Assembly: GCF_001261915.1 (NCBI RefSeq)
Contig: NZ_CVRT01000106.1
Coordinates: forward strand, 1-64,000
DNA: 64,000 bases
From: Halorubrum sp. SD626R
Lineage (GTDB): Archaea > Halobacteriota > Halobacteria > Halobacteriales > Haloferacaceae
Direction of reading: 5' to 3'
Part shown: positions 44,358 to 52,957 of the stretch, one piece after another
Layout: every line of letters begins with the position of its first letter
Numbering within the stretch: the stretch's first letter is position 1
Notes under the pieces: model-generated
Database searches by the model: none
What the model saw: the letters and a program-made list of their open reading frames with translations, nothing else
Told to the model about the DNA's origin: nothing
Translations under genes and position numbers: made by a program

Positions 44358-47300
44358 CTATCGGAAGCGGATCTCTATGTCACCATCTTGATCGAGAAGT
44401 TCTTCGACCTCTGCGCGAAGCTCCGAAATCGGCTGATCGATGTCGTCCGGGTCGGTGACGACGACGGATCCGAAGATGGAGTTGAGGTCCACGCTTTCTC
44501 GAACCGTTCCGTCGTCTTCGTCATCTTCTAGGTTGTCAATGTCGGTCTTCGCGGCATCTTCGTATGAATCAACGGTCTGGATATGCTCGATGAGCCGTGG
44601 AAGCGACGGTGTCGGATTGATGTGCTCCTCGTTGGAGATATTCAGATCAACCGATCCATCACCCTGCCGTTCCGTCAGATCGGACAGAGCAGCGTCGAGG
44701 TCGGTCTCATCGATGTCGGAGCCAGCATACGCCCGAACCGCTTCGATGGACTCAGTGTACGTCTCGTGGCGTTTCTCGTACAGGAATTCGTATGTGGTAG
44801 TGAACGCTTCCGCTGCAGTTCGGTAATCCGTTTTGACGTTGTTCCACTGACTGATGACGCCTTCCGTGTCCAGGGTATCAGTAACACGCTGTGCCGCCTC
44901 ACGCGCCTCATCGCTGATGTCGACGAGCCCAGGATGGTCATCCGCCTCGTCGACGAGGGATTCCCACTCGGTGGTGATGAACCGCTGGATGGTTTCGTAC
45001 GTCTCCAGCCGATTCTCACCACCGGTCTCACCGCAGAACTGGGCTACGTCTTTTGCTGTTTTCGTGAGCCCTTCCAGTTCGTCTTCGAAGTCAACGAACT
45101 GTTTGATGCGCTTGGCCGACGTAGGCTGTTGCAGCAGGTTCTGTAATTGCGTCTGGAATTGCTCTACGTCGTCTGTCAGCGGGAAGTCGACCCGCTGGAG
45201 TTGCGAGAGGAGTGTGCTCGTGGTCGAAACCCAGTCGTTCGCTGCCTCTCTGATCCCTTCGTCAACGGCTTGGTCGGTCGATTTGACCTTCCGGTCGAAC
45301 AGCCGATCGAGTAGCTGCTTCGCATCGGTTCGCGTTTCGACATCGACGGTCTCCCGCTCGTCGAACGAGGTGGATTTGAATTTCGTGACCTGCGTGAACA
45401 GCTCTTGTGCCCCGTCCTCGGAATACGTCTCGTACGTTCGCTCCTTGTGTGTCGGTATGACGGAGCCGTTTCTAAAGAGCACGGCAGCGGCCAGGCGAAC
45501 GACTTCCCGGCTCCACCCGTACGGTGGTTCAGCGAAGTGGTCGATCAGTTCGCTTCCAGAGCGAGATTCTCCGGCTGTCTCGCGTCGCTGAATTTCGTCT
45601 TCGACTTCGGAAGCGATGCGGGCCTCTGCGATGAGATCACCGTCTTGGACGACGCCGAGGTCGGAGAACACAGATGGGTTCGACGAGCCTTGGAGATCTC
45701 CGAATATCTGCTCGATGTGACGATCTTTGACCGTGGGTGACCCGTGTTTGAAACTGGAGAAGACTTTGGGAATGGCGTTGTTCGTCTTCCGCGACACAAG
45801 CGAGCTAAGTGACGTGCTTGTTGTGTCGAATTCCTCGGTGTCACCGTTGTAGATGAGTGTTCCACGCTGGAAGCTTCGTTTGAACTCGCGTTCGACCTCG
45901 TTTCGGAGACGTTGGAGATCTTCCTGTTTTTGTCCGAGAGCTTCCTGCTCTTCTTGGCTGAGCTCGTTCCCACGCTTTGATTTAACGACGGTGTTGATCT
46001 GGTAGATCGATTTCAGCTTCTCGTAGATGCTGTGTTGCTTCTCGTCGTCGGCAATCCAGTACAGCGTATCGTCTTCACTGAAGCTCTGTGTTTTCAGCCC
46101 ATCCGGGTCGAGATCTTCGTACCGCTGGTGGATCGGTGAGTAGGTTTTGAGATCGACGTGTCCGTTCGACGTGATGGTTTCTCCGTCGATACTCAGATTC
46201 AACTGGAACGTTTTCCCCTCGTAATTGACGCGTGAGGTTTCGTCGAGAATGTCGTTCAGGAACCGTTTCGAAGAGCGACGGATGTCCCCAGGGCCGACCT
46301 CGATACTCTTGATTTCGTTTTCGAGTTCACGCTCGGTCTCTCGAAGGAACCGGTAGCCCTCTTCGCTTCGTCCGACGAGGCCGGCTTCGACGAGTGCATC
46401 GAGCGTGTCGTGTACGTCGTTTTCTAACTGCTTCGTGGGGCCGAGCTCCGTCTGGAGTGAAGTTGCAATGTTATCGGCGGTGTTCGGGATCCAGGGGAGT
46501 TGTTGGAGTAGGTAGAGTGACTTGAGAACGCGGCGGGCGATTTCTGGGTCGGCGTTCTTGGGTGTCGCTTCCCGGATGGATTTGACATCGTTGCTCGGGA
46601 TGTCGTTGCTGATCTCGTCGAAGATCATATCGAGCGTGACGAGCGCCCCGAGCTCGTCGTCGTAGAGGTGGGCCTCGTCTTTCAGCACGCTCTGTGTGAC
46701 ATCAATGAGTGTTCGCTCGCTGCCCGCGAGTTGGTCATCCGAGCCTTTGCCCAGCGCTTTGAACATTTCCGGGAGAATGTCGAGCTGGTACGGAAGGAAC
46801 GGGTAGCAATCGATGAAGTTCTCTCTCGTGATTGGCTTCAGACTCTGACCGGAATCCAGCTTGTACCTGGCGGAAAGGATGCCTTCGTGCTGATCGTACA
46901 GATTGCCGATGGCTTCCCTGGCGTCGCCTTTCTTGCTGAGAACACGGTCGCGGACGACCTTGTCGAGGTTTTCGGACGTGAGGTCGAACCGGTGCGGGAA
47001 CCGATCGATGACCTTCGACTCCTCGGCTTCTTTTTCGAGCACGCCGGGGATGAGCTGCTGGAGCTGTTCCTGGGACGTGACTCCGAGGTACACTTTCCCC
47101 TTGCCTTTCTGGCCGAACTCCTCAACGATACTCTGGAGCTCTAAGAGGAGTTGCCCGTCATCTCCAATGAATTGGGAGATTTCGTCGATGAAGACGAAGT
47201 ATCGGGAGTTGTTCCCCGTTTCACGTTCCTGCTGTTCGACGTATTCGACGATGTCTTCCGCGAGGGTTGAAGCGTTGATCAGAACATTGTCCTGAACATC

Positions 47301-48002
47301 GTCGATCGCACGGGCTGCGTCTTCCTCGTCGTCAAACTCGCCTGTCGCCTCTACGAGTGCGGTCTCCATGTCCGACCGCACGAACATCGCATCCTTCCGA
47401 GCCTCTGTCCAGTCTTTCCCAGTGTTTGACTCGATGGTAGCGACGAAGTCGTCGTACACGCCTCGTGATTCGAGTTCCTGTTCCATCTGGGCGACCCAAG
47501 GCATAGAAGCGTACCCGCGGGACGTGTTGAATTCACGGTGAATGATCTCGGTGATGGATTCACTCCCAGATGCATCGGCTTTCGCGCCGATCTGGAACAT
47601 CAGCACCTCGGAATCGAATTTGTTCGTGACCGACGAGACGGCCCCGTCGAGCATCTCGTTAGCCTCGATTCGATCCCGAAACATCTCTGCCGCATACGTA
47701 TCCCCGAACTCCCGGTTTTCCAGGACGTGCCCGAGGATTTTCATGAAGTGGCTTTTCCCGGATCCGAAGAATCCGGAAACCCACATTCCAACGTCCTCTG
47801 TTTGGGCGTGTTCTGTGTCGATGACGGCTTCTAAGGCGTCCGAGAAGTGCCGTTCGAGCTGCGGTGTGAGGATGTATTCTTCGAGTTCTTTCTTGACGAC
47901 GCTCGGGTCATCGTTATCGACTTTGACGACCCGGTCGATCTTCCGGTTGATCGGCCGGTAGAAGATCTCGTTGATTTGGTAGGTAGAAGTAGTGTCACTC
48001 AT
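44358..48002 (-). CDS. brxC: BREX ATPase BrxC
   Basis: A 1214-residue P-loop ATPase, the largest BREX component. Walker A is GFFGSGKSH (residues 77-85) and Walker B FVFIDE (about 269-274). The N-terminus YQINEIFYRPINRKIDRVV is characteristic of BrxC (DUF499/PglY-like relatives). The C-terminal half is helical and coiled-coil rich. BrxC is required for restriction and methylation in type 1 systems. Its start overlaps the brxB stop by 8 nt. Only one BrxC/PglY copy is present, unlike type 5. Confidence 0.94.
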   Translation of the reverse strand: MSDTTSTYQINEIFYRPINRKIDRVVKVDNDDPSVVKKELEEYILTPQLERHFSDALEAVIDTEHAQTEDVGMWVSGFFGSGKSHFMKILGHVLENREFGDTYAAEMFRDRIEANEMLDGAVSSVTNKFDSEVLMFQIGAKADASGSESITEIIHREFNTSRGYASMPWVAQMEQELESRGVYDDFVATIESNTGKDWTEARKDAMFVRSDMETALVEATGEFDDEEDAARAIDDVQDNVLINASTLAEDIVEYVEQQERETGNNSRYFVFIDEISQFIGDDGQLLLELQSIVEEFGQKGKGKVYLGVTSQEQLQQLIPGVLEKEAEESKVIDRFPHRFDLTSENLDKVVRDRVLSKKGDAREAIGNLYDQHEGILSARYKLDSGQSLKPITRENFIDCYPFLPYQLDILPEMFKALGKGSDDQLAGSERTLIDVTQSVLKDEAHLYDDELGALVTLDMIFDEISNDIPSNDVKSIREATPKNADPEIARRVLKSLYLLQQLPWIPNTADNIATSLQTELGPTKQLENDVHDTLDALVEAGLVGRSEEGYRFLRETERELENEIKSIEVGPGDIRRSSKRFLNDILDETSRVNYEGKTFQLNLSIDGETITSNGHVDLKTYSPIHQRYEDLDPDGLKTQSFSEDDTLYWIADDEKQHSIYEKLKSIYQINTVVKSKRGNELSQEEQEALGQKQEDLQRLRNEVEREFKRSFQRGTLIYNGDTEEFDTTSTSLSSLVSRKTNNAIPKVFSSFKHGSPTVKDRHIEQIFGDLQGSSNPSVFSDLGVVQDGDLIAEARIASEVEDEIQRRETAGESRSGSELIDHFAEPPYGWSREVVRLAAAVLFRNGSVIPTHKERTYETYSEDGAQELFTQVTKFKSTSFDERETVDVETRTDAKQLLDRLFDRKVKSTDQAVDEGIREAANDWVSTTSTLLSQLQRVDFPLTDDVEQFQTQLQNLLQQPTSAKRIKQFVDFEDELEGLTKTAKDVAQFCGETGGENRLETYETIQRFITTEWESLVDEADDHPGLVDISDEAREAAQRVTDTLDTEGVISQWNNVKTDYRTAAEAFTTTYEFLYEKRHETYTESIEAVRAYAGSDIDETDLDAALSDLTERQGDGSVDLNISNEEHINPTPSLPRLIEHIQTVDSYEDAAKTDIDNLEDDEDDGTVRESVDLNSIFGSVVVTDPDDIDQPISELRAEVEELLDQDGDIEIRFR

Positions 48003-48564
48003 GTCCGATCACCTTTGCGCGGTAATATGTTCCTTCAGATTCATCGAGGAATCTTAAACTCTTGTCATCAACGGTCGCCGGATAGCAAAACACGATTGGG
48101 GTGTCATCTGGCGTGTTCGTCTCTAACTGCCCCATCAGCGTAGATGCACTAGCGAACGGATACAGGATACCCATTCGATATACAACAACGGTGTCTGCGT
48201 CTTCGGCCTGCGTGGCAATAGCCGACGCCAGTTGCCCCATCTCACCGTCATCCAGTAGTGAGGACTTCAAACCGCTGAGCAACTGTTCACGGTCCCGCCG
48301 TTCGAGGTCGATTACGTTGTCGAGGATACCTCGCTCCTCAAGTACACTGAAGACGAGGTCACGCATATCGATCGCGGCAACCGTTTGGTCGTGGTACTCC
48401 AGTTTCTCAATCAGACTCCGAATTTCCCCATCCACGTCGATTTCGTCGGCGGGATCGTACGTGAACACGATGAATGGAACACCCGCTCGCTTTCCGACTT
48501 CCTCTCTGTCCTCACGAACGAGTCGTTCGACTTCTTCGAGTCGTGTTTGAAAGTCAGAAAGCAT
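47995..48564 (-). CDS. brxB: BREX protein BrxB (DUF1788)
   Basis: A 189-residue protein typical of BrxB. A helical N-terminus (LSDFQTRLEEVERLVREDRE) precedes alternating alpha/beta segments, including VVVYRMGILYPFASASTLMGQL and PIVFCYPATVDDKSLRFLD, which match the family pattern of a Gly-x-x-(Y)PF stretch and a (F/C)YP strand. BrxB interacts with other BREX proteins and is required for activity; its biochemistry is unclear. It overlaps brxA by 11 nt and brxC by 8 nt, so translation is coupled. Confidence 0.9.
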   Translation of the reverse strand: MLSDFQTRLEEVERLVREDREEVGKRAGVPFIVFTYDPADEIDVDGEIRSLIEKLEYHDQTVAAIDMRDLVFSVLEERGILDNVIDLERRDREQLLSGLKSSLLDDGEMGQLASAIATQAEDADTVVVYRMGILYPFASASTLMGQLETNTPDDTPIVFCYPATVDDKSLRFLDESEGTYYRAKVIGHE

Positions 48565-49363
48565 CGATCAACTCGTCTATTGTGTCGTGTTTCATTCTCA
48601 ATCGTTCTGTCGATCCGCGTTTCTCATAGTTAATGTACTGTGGCGAAATATCGCGGATTCGGCGCTGGACTTCGGATTCATCCATCAAGAAGAGTTTCCA
48701 GTCATCGTGTTCGATCACTTCAGATGCGGATGTAGCCTCTTCATCGAAGAGTCGATACACGACGTACGCGATCGTTTCGTCAGGAATGTAGGTGACTGCG
48801 AATTCTTTTTTTTGCCTTCCTTCTAACAAGCCAAAGTTTCGAAGTGCAGTAAGATACGACGATGCGGCTTGAGTAATCGTCTCGTCGGATCGATCACAAA
48901 GGTCAGAATAGTTGTCTTTGATTGATTGAATGAACGTAACAATGTCTTCACCGTTGACAGAGAGAGTTCCCCGCTCAAACTCGGGATAGAGGAATTCGAT
49001 CGTAATGAGACGGATAAATGGGTCTTGTGCGAATTCATAATAGAGACACCAATCGGCTACATCACTTCGAACGTCATCTGAGAGAATCCGCATCAACGAG
49101 GTCTCAGAGTACTCATCTTTGCTTGGGATGTGTCTCCGGGTGACCTCGCGGAGAATGTTCGCCCGGTACTCGTCGGTATTTTTATTCAGAATATTGTCTT
49201 CGACCACCATTCGCTCCAGTTCATCGTACGATTGGCAGTCAGAATATGCCTGCAGAATGCGCTTTGTTTCATCAATATAGCTGCTGTGATGGGCGATTTT
49301 CGGGTCGATGCTCGTGGCTTGAACGGCGTCTCCGTCTTCAGATTCCAGGTGCTCGTTGCTCAT
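48554..49363 (-). CDS. brxA: BREX protein BrxA (DUF1819)
   Basis: A 269-residue BrxA, slightly longer than bacterial members (~200) through an acidic N-terminal extension. Helical segments such as SLMRILSDDVRSDVADWCLYYEF and ITQAASSYLTALRNFGLLEGRQKKEF match the DUF1819 pattern. Structures of bacterial BrxA show a small helical DNA-binding protein related to NusB. It lies 9 bp downstream of the BrxE-like gene and overlaps brxB, in the conserved BREX order. Confidence 0.88.
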   Translation of the reverse strand: MSNEHLESEDGDAVQATSIDPKIAHHSSYIDETKRILQAYSDCQSYDELERMVVEDNILNKNTDEYRANILREVTRRHIPSKDEYSETSLMRILSDDVRSDVADWCLYYEFAQDPFIRLITIEFLYPEFERGTLSVNGEDIVTFIQSIKDNYSDLCDRSDETITQAASSYLTALRNFGLLEGRQKKEFAVTYIPDETIAYVVYRLFDEEATSASEVIEHDDWKLFLMDESEVQRRIRDISPQYINYEKRGSTERLRMKHDTIDELIDAF

Positions 49364-49372
49364 ATGTACTCT

Positions 49373-50020
49373 TCACGCGTTTTCCGGTTTAAGCTCCGAG
49401 TTGAGTTGGTAGTACGGCACACGTAGCCGATCCGTATTCTGCCCGTACCCTCGCAGAAGAGTTACCAGCAGACGCCATTTTTCCGGATCGATTTCTGACT
49501 GCCCATACCCCTCTTCGCTGAGCTGATACGAATCAGCCGCTGGTTCTGGAAGTGAAATAGAAGACGCGGTGATATTCGAGGCAGTATGTTCAATAATTGG
49601 GTCCGTCCAATTGCTCTCCAGAGACTGGACGGAGAGTTCTTCAAGAGCAGTCAACGAAGGTTTATCGGGAACGTTGAGATCTTCGATGGCGGCTCCGAGT
49701 TGCGCTTCGAGTTTTGGACCGAAGGAAAACAGCGATATGGAATCGGCAGGGAGAACGTCTGACTCCGCTTTCCGACCGACCTTCATTGCGAGGTTGAGTT
49801 GCGACTGTAACCGTGTTTTAGGGGTCACTTCTTCTAGTCTTGCTCGACCGGTTTCTGAGAGGACGCGTGAGTCCCACCATCCTTGATTATTCGATTCACC
49901 AACGCGTTCGATCAATAACCGAGATGCGATGAGATCCAGAAAGAAGTCATCTTCCAGTCCCGTCTCGCGGAGATTCTGCCGTGTTGAGGTGAATACCTCG
50001 ACGAGATCTTGTGAAGCCAT
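49373..50020 (-). CDS. brxE: BrxE-like protein, first gene of the BREX operon
   Basis: A 215-residue protein. SRLLIERVGESNNQGWWDSR, followed by LSETGRARLEEVTPKTR and a helical LNLAMKVGRKAES, matches what I recall of BrxE (L-x-R-VGE ... GWWDS ... PRT). BrxE is the defining small protein of type 6 BREX, where it heads the operon exactly as here. Its role is unknown. The assignment rests on motif memory and gene position. It is divergent from the metallophosphoesterase gene. Confidence 0.75.
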   Translation of the reverse strand: MASQDLVEVFTSTRQNLRETGLEDDFFLDLIASRLLIERVGESNNQGWWDSRVLSETGRARLEEVTPKTRLQSQLNLAMKVGRKAESDVLPADSISLFSFGPKLEAQLGAAIEDLNVPDKPSLTALEELSVQSLESNWTDPIIEHTASNITASSISLPEPAADSYQLSEEGYGQSEIDPEKWRLLVTLLRGYGQNTDRLRVPYYQLNSELKPENA

Positions 50021-50137
50021 ATGTACATCCTCAAGTGGGGATGGCTTAGAACCAGCGTCTCAACTCTTAGAGCACGTCTGTCGTGTCAAGACGGTACGGA
50101 ACAAATATCCCCATACGACGGGGAGTTAGCGAGTACG
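50021..50137. promoter_or_regulatory. Shared divergent promoter region of the BREX operon and nuclease/helicase genes
   Basis: This 117-bp gap separates the BREX operon (minus) from the metallophosphoesterase gene (plus). On the plus strand aaatatcc (about 50103-50110) lies about 30 nt before the ATG and could be a TATA box. On the minus strand the candidate (ggcttagaac reversed, about 50044-50053) is weak. Sharing one control region makes coordinated expression of both arms possible. Confidence 0.45.
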
Positions 50138-51454
50138 ATGGCTTCTGGGAACGAGTTGATGGAGTTGTACGACAGCCTTTCTGGTCTCTATAACTCGCTG
50201 CCTGAGGAGACGGATGTGGAGTGGAAGCGGGCAGTAAAATCGGTGTTGTACGGTGGTGAACTGCTGGCTGAAGGGGCGTCGAGTTACGGGAAGCAACAGA
50301 ATAAGCGGAATAATGTGACGCGGAAAGAGTACGTACGTCAGTATGGGGATGGGTCGCGGGTTACGGAGTTTTCAGCGATTACAGTGGCAGAACCACGACC
50401 ACGGGATCTACAGTATATCTCGTCCGGTGTGGTGATCCCGGTTGCGCCGGAGTCTGGAGAGGTACTCCCGGTACACGTTTCGACGAACGAAGTCGATCAG
50501 GCCATCTCGCTACTGGCGGAGTTCCCACCGGAGCCCACAGCGGACCGGCCAGGAGATGGTGTCGACGTGCTGCTTGATCCGGCTCGTGTTCGTCGTGCTC
50601 AGGAGAATACGGGACGGGAGCCAGAAGGCGATGCGGTAACGGTGCTGTTTGTGAGTGATACGCACTTGGGGTACGAGAATCGGGCGGTGACGGGGAGCGG
50701 CAAGACGGTGTCGTGGATCAGTGAAGTGTCGAGTACCGACGCGTTCACGCGTATCGCAACGATTGCGATTGAACAGGATGTTGATGCGGTTATTCATACG
50801 GGCGATATTGTCGACCACGAGGTTGATCAGGAAACGCTCGATAGCGCTGCGTCGAGGCTGGAGATCTTATCCAAGGTAGGTATCCCAGTCTACTGTATCA
50901 TCGGCTCTCATGACCGAACTTCGTACGCACCGCAGCATGAGAATTCGGTGAACGGAATTGCGTGGTTACAACAGCAGGTTAGAAAGGGCACCCTCGTGGA
51001 ACTCTCGACGAGTCCGACGCCGGTTGCCGGTGGGCCGCTCGACGCGTATGGGATTCCAGCGGGCAATACTGGGATTGACGACGTTGCGAAGTTCAACCCG
51101 CTGGGATGGGAAGCATCCAATATGGAGTTCGGTTCGTCATCACCTGGGCCGAACGTACTCTGTCTCCATGACGGCGTCACACCATACCGAGATCGATCGA
51201 CTGCTGATATTGATCTGGATCAGTTGCTCACCCGATCCGGAATCTCGTTCGATTGTGTATTGGTCGGGGATGAGCATCGACCGAAAGACGATGACTTCGA
51301 GAACGGGTATTCGTTCAAAGCGAGAGACGGAACACCAGTACTCTACACCGGACCAGCTATACGAATTAGTGAGCCATACCGTAATCATGAATCACTTGTG
51401 ACAGAACTGACGTTCGCTGCTGATGGAGTCACGATGACTCAACACTCAGTATGA
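50138..51454 (+). CDS. Calcineurin-like metallophosphoesterase with unique N-terminal domain
   Basis: A 438-residue protein. Residues 1-165 form an unrecognised domain. The rest is a metallophosphoesterase with motif I SDTHLGY (174-179), motif II GDIVDH (222-227), motif III GSHD (256-259, usually GNHD), a later His in LCLHDG and a GDEHRP near the C-terminus. This set resembles Mre11/SbcD-type nucleases. The start at 50138 is preferred over upstream in-frame codons. It could be the nuclease part of a DNA-end-processing defence module, or a cyclic-nucleotide phosphodiesterase. Confidence 0.8.
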   Translation: MASGNELMELYDSLSGLYNSLPEETDVEWKRAVKSVLYGGELLAEGASSYGKQQNKRNNVTRKEYVRQYGDGSRVTEFSAITVAEPRPRDLQYISSGVVIPVAPESGEVLPVHVSTNEVDQAISLLAEFPPEPTADRPGDGVDVLLDPARVRRAQENTGREPEGDAVTVLFVSDTHLGYENRAVTGSGKTVSWISEVSSTDAFTRIATIAIEQDVDAVIHTGDIVDHEVDQETLDSAASRLEILSKVGIPVYCIIGSHDRTSYAPQHENSVNGIAWLQQQVRKGTLVELSTSPTPVAGGPLDAYGIPAGNTGIDDVAKFNPLGWEASNMEFGSSSPGPNVLCLHDGVTPYRDRSTADIDLDQLLTRSGISFDCVLVGDEHRPKDDDFENGYSFKARDGTPVLYTGPAIRISEPYRNHESLVTELTFAADGVTMTQHSV

Positions 51455-51597
51455 ACGTGGAATATACTCACTTCGTGGAAATTCTACTTCAGATGAAGCC
51501 GACAAACCGGGCACGTGATCCTGTGAATCCGATCCGGATAGGTCTCTCGTGTTTTTCCATCATCGCGGGACGGAACTACGGAGCTGCTTTCAACTGA
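51451..51597 (+). CDS. 48-residue ORF coupled to the metallophosphoesterase
   Basis: The ATG overlaps the preceding stop (ATGA at 51451-51454), a classic coupling arrangement. The 48-residue product (MNVEYTHFVEILLQMKPTNR at its start) has no motif. For a phosphoesterase of Mre11/SbcD type a larger ATPase partner would be expected here, so this may be the N-terminal remnant of one, or an independent micro-gene. Confidence 0.4.
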   Translation: MNVEYTHFVEILLQMKPTNRARDPVNPIRIGLSCFSIIAGRNYGAAFN

Positions 51598-51690
51598 TTT
51601 TACGAGGTGTGAAAATAGCGATGACGATCGTGCTTATCGGTTTGGTACTCGGTCACAGGTTCTAAGCAAGTTAACCCGGAACGCATCAGT

Positions 51691-52737
51691 ATGACTACTG
51701 GCGTCACGGATTTCATCAAGATTGGAGAGGTGCGGCAGGAGATTGATTCTACGTATCCAAACCCCGGAGAGGACGTGACAGGAGAATTAGCGGTTTCTAA
51801 CAATGGGTACAGCCATCGGCTTGTCGGACACGCATTCGAGTTTCTGTGCCGAGCGCTTCTCTATCGCCGTTGTGACGAGATTCTGCGGCCGTGGTCTCGA
51901 TTTGGAGAATATCGACGACAGACGGATGGTGAGGTCCCTTGGATCGGCGTGGAGCGGTATGATGGAATGAAGTGGGAAGACCACCCGAATATTTCTAGTC
52001 AAGAAGAGTGGGAAGCGCTACAGGATGAACGTCCTGTGTGGGAGCGTGAGCGGAGTGCGGTGCAGTGGACGGAAGATGAGGAGTTGACGAGAGTCGTTAA
52101 TCAGTATATCGAGACGGGGATGAATACTGACGGGGTTGTTCGGGCTGCGTTGGTTAATGCCGGGTGGAAGCCTGATGAAACCGTGCAGTCTTGGATTGAC
52201 CGGGCTGCGTTTGCGGATGATATTCTCGATGAGATGAGCGAGTTGTTTGAGTTGGTGCGCGAGGCGTCATGGACATGCGGGGAGACGGTGATTGAAAAGC
52301 CGCAGTTTGGCAATCATCGCTACGTACTCCCTGGAGAAGGCGATTTCATCGTGGATGATCTGCTGGTGGATATTAAGACAACAGAACGTCGGGCCTTCAC
52401 GAATGCGTTCTGGCGGCAGTTGCTACTCTATTATGTACTGACTGATGTCCAGCGAGTGTTGTACAACGAACGAGACGGCGATGAGGATCATAGTTCGTCA
52501 GTTGAATACCCGGAAATCAACAGAGTTGGAGTCTATTTTGCCCGGTACGGAGAGCTCCAGACGGTGGAGATAGACAGTGTCATCGACGACCGAGAGCGGT
52601 ATGAAGAGTTCAGGGCATGGATTGTTGATCGTGGGATTGAGGAGAATCGACACGCACAGAAAAACTACGAGAGGGTTCGAGGAACCTTGACTGAACCTTA
52701 TGATTACAAACGGCAACAAACGTTCTCGGATTTCTAG
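51691..52737 (+). CDS. PD-(D/E)XK nuclease
   Basis: A 348-residue protein. The nuclease core is visible as GEGDFIVDDLLVDIKTTE (about residues 215-232): an acidic pair, then D-I-K on the next strand, followed by a helix with Gln-Leu-Leu (FWRQLLLYYVL) as in RecB-like nucleases. A glutamate-containing helix (GHAFEFLCRALL, about 46-57) completes the site. Two helical inserts precede it. It probably cuts DNA. It is encoded between the metallophosphoesterase and the helicase on the same strand. Confidence 0.75.
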   Translation: MTTGVTDFIKIGEVRQEIDSTYPNPGEDVTGELAVSNNGYSHRLVGHAFEFLCRALLYRRCDEILRPWSRFGEYRRQTDGEVPWIGVERYDGMKWEDHPNISSQEEWEALQDERPVWERERSAVQWTEDEELTRVVNQYIETGMNTDGVVRAALVNAGWKPDETVQSWIDRAAFADDILDEMSELFELVREASWTCGETVIEKPQFGNHRYVLPGEGDFIVDDLLVDIKTTERRAFTNAFWRQLLLYYVLTDVQRVLYNERDGDEDHSSSVEYPEINRVGVYFARYGELQTVEIDSVIDDRERYEEFRAWIVDRGIEENRHAQKNYERVRGTLTEPYDYKRQQTFSDF

Positions 52738-52921
52738 CACCGATAATTGAGCGGATACTGGTGGCCTATTTCCTTCGTCGTTACCTCGGTAGGTGATTGA
52801 GAAGCGTACATCAGGTGATTTTAGAGAAGTTTCACAGGCGTGGAGACGATTCCTGCGAGCGATACTATCCTACTCAGGAGCGTCTACGATGTGTACAATC
52901 GTGAGAGTGGGATTAACCACC

Positions 52922-52957
52922 ACACATATATGACATGACACGTGACTATTCATAGTG
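52922..52957 (+). promoter_or_regulatory. Promoter and leaderless GTG start of the helicase gene
   Basis: The TATA-like acatatat (52924-52931) lies about 24-27 nt before the GTG at 52955, the usual distance from a haloarchaeal TATA box to the transcription start. The mRNA therefore probably begins at the start codon, which supports GTG 52955 as the true start. Confidence 0.55.

Noticed and set aside
35958-50020. Type 5 (halobacterial) BREX
   Set aside because: There is only one BrxC/PglY-like ATPase, and the operon ends with a Lon-like BrxL rather than a helicase of the BrxHII type.
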